Source: Thermoplasmata archaeon
GTDB taxonomy: Archaea; Thermoplasmatota; Thermoplasmata; Thermoplasmatales; Thermoplasmataceae
Length of the DNA: 6,713 bases
NCBI GenBank assembly: GCA_021797225.1
Contig: JAKAAE010000090.1
Coordinates: 1-6,713 of the forward strand
Direction of reading: 5' to 3'
Part shown: one piece after another, positions 1 through 5,359 of the stretch
Position numbering within the stretch: the stretch's first letter is position 1
Layout of the letters: each line of letters starts with the position of its first letter
Translations under genes and position numbers: made by a program
Notes under the pieces: generated by a model
The model's input: only the letters and a program-made list of their open reading frames with translations
Databases searched by the model: none
What the model was told of the DNA's origin: nothing

Positions 1-264
1 TGTCTTCTTATAATTGTTTGCTATTTCAGGAACCTTTGCAGGATTTATCAAATGTATCTTATAGTTTAATTTTAATAATTCTTTACAAAGGTATTTTCCT
101 GATGTAGATGATTCTATTACAATGTCATGATCCCTGTAATCAGATAAAAACCCATTCACTGTCTCCATATTATTTTCCATATTCCTCTGGACAATAATAT
201 CTCCATTATCCTCCATTACAGTTCCGTATACGGAACGTTTATGTACATCCAAGCCGATTACCAT
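1..264 (-). CDS. IS110-family DEDD transposase/recombinase, N-terminal 88 residues (partial)
   Basis: The frame is open from ATG at 264 to the window edge and starts MVIGLDVHKRSV. This is the hallmark first RuvC-like strand of IS110 transposases, with the first catalytic Asp at residue 6. Glu51 in the IVIESSTSGKY segment matches the family's second acidic residue, and HLINPAKVPE (71-80) matches the conserved strand before the 'DKxDA' motif. The sequence stops just before that motif, so Asp3, Asp4 and the C-terminal catalytic-Ser domain cannot be seen. The enzyme is expected to excise the element as a circle and insert it at sites chosen by its RNA. The start is fixed by a perfect Shine-Dalgarno sequence immediately upstream. 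Whether the full gene is intact is unknown. Confidence 0.9.
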   Translation of the reverse strand, partial: MVIGLDVHKRSVYGTVMEDNGDIIVQRNMENNMETVNGFLSDYRDHDIVIESSTSGKYLCKELLKLNYKIHLINPAKVPEIANNYKKT

Positions 265-267
265 TTA

Positions 268-275
268 ATCACCTC
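268..275 (-). promoter_or_regulatory. Shine-Dalgarno site of the IS110 transposase
   Basis: GAGGTGAT, read on the minus strand, is fully complementary to the archaeal 16S rRNA 3' tail (ATCACCTC) and ends three bases before the ATG at 264. Other genes in this window appear leaderless. A strong site here fits an mRNA with a long leader, such as one that starts upstream and contains the bridge RNA. Confidence 0.8.
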
Positions 276-286
276 TTAGTGGTTCT

Positions 287-447
287 GTGAGATTTAGAAT
301 CGTAGACTCGACAAACTCCTATTCACCTTATTAGATATTAATAAGGTAAGAAATCGAGTCGAAGGGCGGCTATTCTATGAAGCGGCCTCAAGGATCAAGT
401 ACTTAGACAACCGCCCCCGATTCTCACAGCTATATCGTCATATAGCT
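287..447 (-). ncRNA. Candidate IS110 bridge RNA
   Basis: Read 5' to 3' on the minus strand, the block holds: a hairpin of 8 perfect pairs with a 4-base loop (447-440 with 435-428); a closing helix (427-422 with 292-287, or alternatively 423-418 with 302-297); a first arm closed by GGGCGG/CCGCCC (416-411 with 369-364) with a large internal loop and a small apical hairpin (390-378); and a second arm closed by GACTCGA/TCGAGTC (360-354 with 311-305) with an internal loop and an apical hairpin of 9 perfect pairs (347-339 with 333-325). A 5' stem-loop followed by two arms with internal loops is the published architecture of the IS621 bridge RNA (target-binding then donor-binding loop), and the roughly 160-base size is similar. 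The exact ends are not determined. The structure is seen in the sequence; the function is inferred from family and position. Confidence 0.72.
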
Positions 448-492
448 AAGGCTAAATAAGATTTTTCATAATTTCTAACTTCTATCTGTCAA

Positions 493-1815
493 TTATTTTT
501 TTGTATTGGAGAGAATGTTTTGTTTGAGAGGAACGAAGTAGAACATAATAGCGGTCAATAATACGAAAATTCCAGCTATAACTCCAAGAAGCCTTATAAA
601 TAAAATATTATGTGTTGGAGTATAAAACCCGCTTATCCAGAATCCAAGAACAAGAGAGGCGAAAGATATGGAAAAGTGCTCAAGAAATCCTTGAACTCCA
701 AAATACATACCTTCTCTTCTGAAACCGGTGATAAGTTCATCTTCATCTATAATCTCTGAAAGAATTGCGTTTGGAAGAATAAAAAATGATGTTAATCCAA
801 TTCCTGCAAATACCATTAAAATTAGCATCTGTATCACATTACTAATTTCACTATACAACCCAACAAAAAATGTCAGGAAAAGTGGTATTGATAATAGTAT
901 AGTGAATAATATAAATGAGTTTTTCTCTCCTTTTTTATCAGAATACCGAACCAGTAAAGGTGAGAATAGTATAGCAGAGAATACGGCAATGAATGTAAAA
1001 ATTCCTATATATGATGTGTATTCGGTATTTGAAGGTTTAAATACAACATCTTCAATGTAATATCCAAGTGATGATAAAAAGAAGGAAAATCCAAATTCAA
1101 ATGAAAGATATGCAAAAATGTATTTCTTAAATGTTTTATTTCTGAAAGTTTGTTGAATTCCTTGTATGAAAGTATATTTGTTCGGAATCATGGAAACATT
1201 TGTTGATTCCTTTATACTTAATATAACGGAAAGAAGAGCAATTACAGTAATCATGGACATAACTCCTGCAACGAATGCCATAGATAATCCCAGAGAAAAA
1301 AGAATGGCTGGTATCAGGGATGAGATTATAATGCCTATAATTGAAAAATATGCTGCAATAGTAGTTAACCTCACCCGATCATTTGAATTTATTGATATTT
1401 CTGGAATAAGTGCCAAATATGGAGTTATTACATAGGCAAAAAGAAAATTGAAAAAGAGCATATACGCTAGAAGTGAGATGATATTCAAGATAAAGTGTGA
1501 TGTCGGTATCCACATAAGATAAAAAGAAAGCGTCATAGGAATGAAACCTGTTATGATAAAAAATCTTCTTCTACCTAATTTCGAATGTGATTTATCGCTC
1601 CAGCTTCCTACAAAGGGATTTGCAATAGCCTGAATTGCTGTTCCGAGAAAGAATATTATTCCAATGATATAGCTAGGGATTATGACATGGCCACTGGCGG
1701 GGGCATAAAAAATGAATATATAGGAAGATATAAAATATGTTGGGATGAACTCCCCAAATTCTCCAATACTATACAGAACCTTTTTTTTCAATGGTAATTT
1801 ATAAGGCTCCCTCAT
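493..1815 (-). CDS. GPH-family (MelB-like) major facilitator sugar transporter
   Basis: A 440-residue integral membrane protein with about twelve hydrophobic segments, the usual size for glycoside-pentoside-hexuronide:cation symporters (MFS_2). Family marks: GEFGEFIPTYF (18-28) in helix I; NPFVGSWSDKSHSKLGRRR (66-84), the helix II end and loop 2-3 signature; TPYLALIPEI...DRVRLTT (131-152), the helix IV 'PY.AL.PE...R..L' motif; SDKKGEK (292-298) in the central loop; and LPNAILSEIIDEDELITGFRREGMYFG (347-373), the highly typical loop 10-11 region. The two helix II aspartates that bind the cation in MelB (WDAINDP) appear as Gln62 and Asn66, so sodium coupling is doubtful and proton coupling or facilitation is possible. 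The gene lies 68 bases downstream of the glycosidase on the same strand, so it probably imports that enzyme's substrate. The first ATG is preceded by a well-spaced TATA box. The substrate is unknown. Confidence 0.9.
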   Translation of the reverse strand: MREPYKLPLKKKVLYSIGEFGEFIPTYFISSYIFIFYAPASGHVIIPSYIIGIIFFLGTAIQAIANPFVGSWSDKSHSKLGRRRFFIITGFIPMTLSFYLMWIPTSHFILNIISLLAYMLFFNFLFAYVITPYLALIPEISINSNDRVRLTTIAAYFSIIGIIISSLIPAILFSLGLSMAFVAGVMSMITVIALLSVILSIKESTNVSMIPNKYTFIQGIQQTFRNKTFKKYIFAYLSFEFGFSFFLSSLGYYIEDVVFKPSNTEYTSYIGIFTFIAVFSAILFSPLLVRYSDKKGEKNSFILFTILLSIPLFLTFFVGLYSEISNVIQMLILMVFAGIGLTSFFILPNAILSEIIDEDELITGFRREGMYFGVQGFLEHFSISFASLVLGFWISGFYTPTHNILFIRLLGVIAGIFVLLTAIMFYFVPLKQNILSNTKK

Positions 1816-1831
1816 TGAATAACATAATTTG

Positions 1832-1843
1832 CCTATATAAAAA
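1832..1843 (-). promoter_or_regulatory. TATA box before the transporter gene
   Basis: TTTTTATATAGG on the minus strand is centred about 24 bases upstream of the ATG at 1815, the spacing for a leaderless archaeal transcript. It lies in the 68-base gap after the glycosidase, so the transporter could be transcribed on its own as well as by read-through. The region is AT-rich, so chance matches are possible. Confidence 0.5.
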
Positions 1844-1883
1844 TATTTGTATTTCGATATAAATAATCAAATAAATAATTTTC

Positions 1884-3320
1884 TTATATATTTTCATTCT
1901 CTATTTTTCCAGTTTTGCATATCCTGGAATAAACCTCTGCGGATTTTCTTTTTATGCGTTTCCCAGTTGAATAGTTTACCTCATATAGACCAAATCTTTT
2001 AGAAAACCCATTACTCCATTCGTAATTATCCATAAGCGACCAGTGGAAGTATCCCAGAACTGGTATTTTATCCTCAGTAATGGACCTAGAAACTTCTATC
2101 AAATGATTCCGAATAAAATTGGGTCGTTTGAGATCGGAAGCATCTGCGATACCATTTTCAAGAATATAAATGGGTTTATTATATTTCATGTACGATCTCT
2201 TTATTACTTTACGAATACCGGGAGGATAGATATCCCATCCAAAATCCGAACATTCTGAACAAGGTTCAATAGATACATTCAAAAGACCGGCAAAAGTACT
2301 ATTTTTATCATATTTAACTCTCATTCTTTGATAATAATCTATACCAAGGTAGTCAGTTCCGCCCATGGATGGAATATTTTCATCTATTGTCATATCAAGA
2401 TCGTTGTCAAATGATCCTTTCAAAGCTGCATTAAGGTACCACTCATTATACAAATATGCCATATATGATGCTATGTTAACGCTTTCCTCATTAACTGGAT
2501 CAATATAGGGGATAGAAACACCAATACCCGTGGGTATGTCATATAATCGTTTTACGTTATGATATGCCACACTGTGGGCGAATGCTAGATTCCTCTGTAC
2601 TTTAAATGCAAGCTGTAAATCGCTAATCCCCGGTGGAAAACCATAGACATTACCAAGAAGATATCCTCCCAGTGACACGCTTTCTGGTTCATTTATTGTT
2701 TGCCAAGCATATATATAACTTGAATATGTTTTAATAACAAAGTCAGAATATTTACCAAATTCTTCTACTGTTCTTGTATCTACCCATCCCTTTTCATTAG
2801 AAGTCTGTATATTTTTATGACATTCAAGAGGGTTATGTATCCAGAGCGGCAGGGGCCAGTGATACATTGTTAGAAATATTTTCAATCCGGCCGATCTAGC
2901 CGATTCAAGAATTTTCGAGTATCCTATCACTGCATCTTGATCAGCCAGCTTATTCATTGCACAGTACGTTTTCTCATCCAGATACGAATCTAACACATCA
3001 CCTTTATCAGTTTTTTTAACTATAGAATTAACACTACTTGTATCATCAGGAAAGAGACGTGCCCAATCCAAGCTCATTCTTATTGCAGTGGTTCCGAGTT
3101 CTTTTGCACGTTCAAAATCAGCCTCATAGGTATCCCAGAAATCATCGCCATTTTCAGGCAAATCCCCGCTTACCAAATGGTTTGATATTATGTCTTGATT
3201 ATGTACCCACTGATACCAATCAGATCTGGTGGATTGTGATGCCGCCGAACTTCCCATTTCTATTTGAAAAGAAGATGTAGCGGTTCCAAAGATAAAATTT
3301 TCTGGAAATTTATTTACCAT
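1884..3320 (-). CDS. bgaS: GH1 beta-glycosidase (LacS/BgaS-type beta-galactosidase/beta-glucosidase)
   Basis: A 478-residue cytoplasmic enzyme with no signal peptide, close in length to Sulfolobus LacS (489). It is a retaining beta-glycosidase: the acid/base is Glu211 in TINEPES (208-214) and the nucleophile is Glu388 in ILENGIAD (386-393). Substrate-pocket residues are also present: Gln19 (SSFQIEMG), His154-Trp155 (MYHWPLPLW), Asn210, Trp427 and Glu434-Trp435 (HWSLMDNYEWSNGF). The N-terminal EMG... DWYQWVH... LVSGDLPENG (21-58) run is the archaeal LacS-type signature rather than the bacterial BglA type. It probably hydrolyses beta-galactosides and beta-glucosides brought in by the adjacent GPH transporter. 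All key residues are present, so activity is expected; the preferred sugar cannot be read from the sequence. The ATG at 3320 is favoured by the TATA box 25 bases upstream and by alignment of the first strand (FIFGTATS). Confidence 0.95.
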   Translation of the reverse strand: MVNKFPENFIFGTATSSFQIEMGSSAASQSTRSDWYQWVHNQDIISNHLVSGDLPENGDDFWDTYEADFERAKELGTTAIRMSLDWARLFPDDTSSVNSIVKKTDKGDVLDSYLDEKTYCAMNKLADQDAVIGYSKILESARSAGLKIFLTMYHWPLPLWIHNPLECHKNIQTSNEKGWVDTRTVEEFGKYSDFVIKTYSSYIYAWQTINEPESVSLGGYLLGNVYGFPPGISDLQLAFKVQRNLAFAHSVAYHNVKRLYDIPTGIGVSIPYIDPVNEESVNIASYMAYLYNEWYLNAALKGSFDNDLDMTIDENIPSMGGTDYLGIDYYQRMRVKYDKNSTFAGLLNVSIEPCSECSDFGWDIYPPGIRKVIKRSYMKYNKPIYILENGIADASDLKRPNFIRNHLIEVSRSITEDKIPVLGYFHWSLMDNYEWSNGFSKRFGLYEVNYSTGKRIKRKSAEVYSRICKTGKIENENI

Positions 3321-3334
3321 GAAGTTATATAAAA

Positions 3335-3350
3335 TTATAAATAATAAATA
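3335..3350 (-). promoter_or_regulatory. TATA box of the glycosidase-transporter unit
   Basis: On the minus strand TTTATTATTTATAA lies about 25 bases upstream of the ATG at 3320, with no Shine-Dalgarno sequence between, which points to a leaderless mRNA. Only about 15 bases separate it from the end of the DDE insertion sequence. Any upstream operator of the native promoter may have been displaced, and activator binding could now fall within the element. Confidence 0.55.
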
Positions 3351-3364
3351 TTTGCTTCTTCATT

Positions 3365-3384
3365 GGCTTTGGGACAATATTATT
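3365..3384 (+). repeat. Left terminal inverted repeat
   Basis: GGCTTTGGGACAATATTATT matches the reverse complement of 4821-4840 at 19 of 20 positions. The single difference is the third base. The transposase stop codon (3380-3382) lies inside it, a common arrangement in compact insertion sequences. Confidence 0.9.
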
Positions 3385-4471
3385 TCAGGTACAGTTCCCT
3401 GTAATCTTTGATCATCTCCGGGTCTGTGTGCCTCAGGTAGCTATACTGCCTGAGGTTGTGCATGTTGATCTTCAGTATCTCTTCCGTCTTCTTTCTCAGG
3501 GGAAGCCTCTTCCTTACCTTTACAGGCATCTTCCTCTTCATCATTGAATTGACGGATTCGGATATTGATCGCATGTGATATTTCGCCAACCATTCCTGTG
3601 TGTTGTCAACGAAAGAGTAGAGCATGGCCTTCCATGATTCTACCCCTTTGGCACGGAACGTTGCATTCGTCTTTGGAAGGAAGTATGGCCTTATCCCGTA
3701 ACCTTCGGTTATTGAGCAGATCTTTCTATTCGAATATAATGCGTCTCCAAACATTACCTCGATCTGCGGGCACATCTTTACCGTCTGTTCTATTATTTCA
3801 GGAAACATGGACAGCTCTCCCACAGAGTGATCATCTGTTGTGTAGAGTCCGGAGATGATCTTTGTGTTTACTCCGACAGAAAATGAAGAATACTGGAAGT
3901 CATGCTTTCCCTCCGTGTGCGGGAAAGCGTCGGACTTCATCTCCTTATTCTTCTCGTTCCTCTGCTGGCTCCTCTTTGATTCGTAGTTGACCTTCATGGT
4001 ACTGGGATCGCCAGTTCCATCTGTGGAGAATATCTTCTCAAGGGGATTACCGGTTTCATTCATGATCTTCAGAACCTCGTCAAGAATACTCTTTGTCCTT
4101 TCAGGATCGTATCCACGTTCTATCGTCTTGTAGGAGAATTCTGATGATATGCCAAGTTTCTCGCCGAACAGTCTCAGGAATCCCTGTGCAACCCTATTGG
4201 GCATTCCGAAGTATGCCTGCATGAGCATGACCTTCACTATGTCCTGAGACGGTACAGATGGTCTTCCCACCCTCTTCTTCTCCGGCATGGGCGATACCGC
4301 AATGTTTACAATGTCCCTGATTGTTTCCAGCACATCTGCGATCTCGTTCACCTGCGCCTGATCGTAATCTTGCCAGTTACTCTCCTTTTCCTCCCCCCTA
4401 TCGTATGAAAAAGATTTGTCCCTTACCGACTTAACGAGATCCCTAAGTTCTTCGGAATTCCTCCTTACCAT
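3380..4471 (-). CDS. DDE transposase of the IS4/IS5 superfamily
   Basis: A 363-residue protein whose three catalytic acids are visible: Asp151 in FSTDGTGDP, Asp243 in MFGDALYSNRK, and Glu305 in the YHMRSISESVNSMMKRK segment. The last has the Y-(2)-R-(3)-E-(6)-K spacing typical of IS4-type enzymes (Tyr298, Arg301, Glu305, Lys312). A helical DNA-binding N-terminus precedes them, with VGRPSVPSQDIVKVMLMQAYFG (68-89), typical of the transposase N-terminal domain. The frame is complete, without frameshift or stop, so the enzyme may be active. The ATG at 4471 has a TATA box about 25 bases upstream and no Shine-Dalgarno sequence. The assignment to a subgroup (IS5, ISNCY or a related archaeal group) cannot be settled by eye. 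Confidence 0.9.
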   Translation of the reverse strand: MVRRNSEELRDLVKSVRDKSFSYDRGEEKESNWQDYDQAQVNEIADVLETIRDIVNIAVSPMPEKKRVGRPSVPSQDIVKVMLMQAYFGMPNRVAQGFLRLFGEKLGISSEFSYKTIERGYDPERTKSILDEVLKIMNETGNPLEKIFSTDGTGDPSTMKVNYESKRSQQRNEKNKEMKSDAFPHTEGKHDFQYSSFSVGVNTKIISGLYTTDDHSVGELSMFPEIIEQTVKMCPQIEVMFGDALYSNRKICSITEGYGIRPYFLPKTNATFRAKGVESWKAMLYSFVDNTQEWLAKYHMRSISESVNSMMKRKMPVKVRKRLPLRKKTEEILKINMHNLRQYSYLRHTDPEMIKDYRELYLK

Positions 4472-4490
4472 GCAGCCGTATCAAAAACAG

Positions 4491-4500
4491 GTTTAAATAC
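4491..4500. promoter_or_regulatory. Shared bidirectional TATA box of the two-gene insertion sequence
   Basis: The only strong TATA motif in the 55-base gap between the divergent genes is TTTAAATA (4492-4499), with a palindromic TTTAAA core. Its centre lies about 25 bases from the transposase ATG (4471) and about 31 bases from the ATG of the small gene (4527). Both spacings are compatible with leaderless or nearly leaderless transcripts. Both genes therefore seem to depend on one TBP site, and occupation in one direction may exclude the other. Confidence 0.6.
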
Positions 4501-4526
4501 ATTATGGATATCTACTATACATAATT

Positions 4527-4820
4527 ATGTCATACATCGTAGCCTTCAAGCTTCCAAAGGGAACTGATACGAATACGCTCAACAAATTTGTAAGAGGACT
4601 GTACGGGCAGGATTCAATGTCATGGAATGGAAGATACAGGTTCCATAGAAAGGGAATAATGGAAGAGATCCACTTCAGGAAATTCCTAAGGGGAGTGATA
4701 ATAATACGAGAATCCGATCTTGGCAGGATTATCTCATACCTGTCAGGGTATAGGGCAGAATACTATGTAGGAAAAGTCATAGAAACCCCCGAAAGCGAAA
4801 TTATCATGGGAGTCCAGTAG
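4527..4820 (+). CDS. 97-residue accessory protein of the insertion sequence, function unknown
   Basis: I do not recognise this protein with confidence. It begins MSYIVAFKLPKGT and ends one base before the right inverted repeat, so it travels with the element. Predicted order of secondary structure is strand (3-9), helix (14-27), strand around 36-41, strand RGVIIIRE (55-62), helix (63-74) and strand EYYVGKVIE (79-87). This beta-alpha-beta-beta-alpha-beta order resembles a small ferredoxin-like fold, as in Cas2/VapD-type or ACT-like proteins, but no catalytic motif is evident. Basic and aromatic residues (RYRFHRKG, 36-43) could contact nucleic acid. It has the same base composition as the transposase and shares its promoter, so a role in regulating or assisting transposition is plausible but unproven. 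The length, regular codon use, ATG and TATA spacing support a real gene. Confidence 0.75.
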   Translation: MSYIVAFKLPKGTDTNTLNKFVRGLYGQDSMSWNGRYRFHRKGIMEEIHFRKFLRGVIIIRESDLGRIISYLSGYRAEYYVGKVIETPESEIIMGVQ

Positions 4821-4840
4821 AATAATATTGTCCCAAAACC
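4821..4840 (-). repeat. Right terminal inverted repeat
   Basis: This is the reverse complement of the left repeat with one mismatch, and the innermost 17 bases (4821-4837) are identical. It follows the stop codon of the 97-residue gene directly. Immediately beyond it the DNA becomes the 3' end of a tnpB gene. Confidence 0.9.
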
Positions 4841-5113
4841 GAATGTGGCTCTGTTATAGACAGGGACTATAACTCTGCATTGAATGATATTTATTATGGC
4901 ATTATAAAGATAAATGAACTATTGAAGAATAAGCATAATAAAATAAACAATTATTTTAAGAAATATAATATAAATATAAAAGTACCTGTGGAGCACTTAA
5001 GGGAATTTACGCCTGTGGAGATTGATGCCTCTGCCCCTGAAGGATTGAACATAATTCCGTATGTAAGGGTAAACATTGTCCATGAACCAGGAAGCCTCAT
5101 TGCCTTGACATGA
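4841..5113 (+). pseudogene. tnpB: TnpB (IS605 OrfB) C-terminal remnant
   Basis: The frame from 4841 to the TGA at 5111-5113 begins ECGSVIDRDYNSALNDI. This is the end of the TnpB zinc finger (the last Cys-Gly) followed by the RuvC-III motif, with catalytic Asp in DRDYN. Further on, PVEHLREFTPVEI and EPGSLIALT match the usual TnpB tail ('PVE.REVTPVE ... EAGS'). About 90 codons remain of a protein that normally has 370-430. The rest, including RuvC-I and RuvC-II, is missing; the sequence turns into the insertion-sequence end exactly at 4840. The missing 5' part is not present on the other side of that element, so this is not a simple insertion. The remnant cannot cut DNA. No tnpA is present in the window. 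Confidence 0.88.
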
Positions 5114-5190
5114 GGTAGCTCACAATTATCCTTGATGGCGTGCCAAGAGAAAACGCAAGTGATCACATACAGTTACACATAAGCAAAACT
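5111..5190 (+). other. Possible remnant of the IS605-type right end / omega-RNA region
   Basis: In IS200/IS605 elements the guide (omega) RNA covers the 3' end of tnpB and the right end of the element. Here a small hairpin TGAG-GTAG-CTCA (5111-5122) includes the tnpB stop codon, and a second weak stem CAGTT/AACTG is seen at about 5169-5189. Both are short and could occur by chance. The element's right boundary is not recognisable, so this is a positional suggestion only. Confidence 0.3.
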
Positions 5191-5329
5191 GAGTACAATA
5201 ATAGACAACAACAATAGCTTATCACTCTTATCTATTATATGTCAATTATGAACTTTTTATTTTTGCAAGATAGATTGGAACTATTCATGGCATAATTTTT
5301 CCATAGTCAGTACATGGGTGATTTATAAA

Positions 5330-5348
5330 AAATAATTGAGAATTATTT
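5330..5348. repeat. Perfect 8-base inverted repeat, possible operator
   Basis: AAATAATT-GAG-AATTATTT is a perfect inverted repeat with a 3-base centre, about 105 bases upstream of the gene at 5452. It is AT-rich and not followed by a T-run, so it is not a clear terminator. It could be a dimeric regulator site or a chance palindrome in AT-rich DNA. Confidence 0.35.
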
Positions 5349-5359
5349 AAATTGAATAG

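Larger units (their letters stand above)
1..460 (-). mobile_element. IS110-family element, left (5') part, truncated by window edge
   Basis: The segment holds the start of an IS110-type DEDD transposase preceded by about 195 bases of structured non-coding DNA. In the IS110 group (as opposed to IS1111) the guide or 'bridge' RNA lies upstream of the transposase, and this layout matches. No terminal inverted repeat is visible, as expected for the group. The outer end is placed at a CT dinucleotide (minus strand, 460-459) because a loop of the candidate RNA can pair with the seven bases starting there; this boundary is inferred. The element lies 32 bases beyond the transporter stop codon, so it inserted just after the sugar module. 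The right end and most of the transposase are outside the window. Confidence 0.75.
3365..4840. mobile_element. Complete two-gene insertion sequence (DDE transposase plus 97-residue passenger)
   Basis: The element is bounded by inverted repeats: 17 of 17 bases match (3368-3384 against 4821-4837), extending to 19 of 20 if the ends are set at the GG dinucleotides (3365 and 4840). It is about 1.48 kb, typical of IS4/IS5-like elements. The transposase (minus strand) ends inside the left repeat, and the small plus-strand gene ends one base before the right repeat, so both lie within the element. The DNA is visibly richer in G and C than its neighbours, suggesting arrival from another genome. No convincing target-site duplication is seen: flanks CTTCATT on the left and GAATGTG on the right do not repeat each other. 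Confidence 0.85.

Noticed and set aside
305..360. Intrinsic terminator or attenuator between the transporter and IS110
   Set aside because: The strong hairpin at 325-347 is not followed by a T-run on either strand, and it forms part of a larger two-arm fold typical of IS110 guide RNAs.
728..1435. Plus-strand open frames (728-1060 and 1166-1435) opposite the transporter
   Set aside because: They are antisense to a well-conserved transporter frame, lack family resemblance and have no promoter or start context, so they are shadows of the real gene.
2043..3280. Plus-strand open frames opposite the glycosidase (2043-2258 and 3038-3280)
   Set aside because: They lie antisense to catalytic and conserved parts of the GH1 gene and resemble nothing known.
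3565..3858. 97-codon plus-strand frame opposite the DDE transposase
   Set aside because: It is antisense to the segment encoding the catalytic Asp243 and Glu305, has shadow-like Ser/Leu/Arg-rich composition and no TATA box.
4880..5113. A free-standing 77-residue gene starting at TTG 4880
   Set aside because: The same frame extends upstream into the TnpB ECGSVIDRDYNSA motif, so it is the tail of a truncated tnpB rather than a gene with its own start.
4951..5166. Minus-strand 71-codon frame over the tnpB remnant
   Set aside because: The plus strand here clearly encodes a TnpB tail; the antisense product has no recognisable features.
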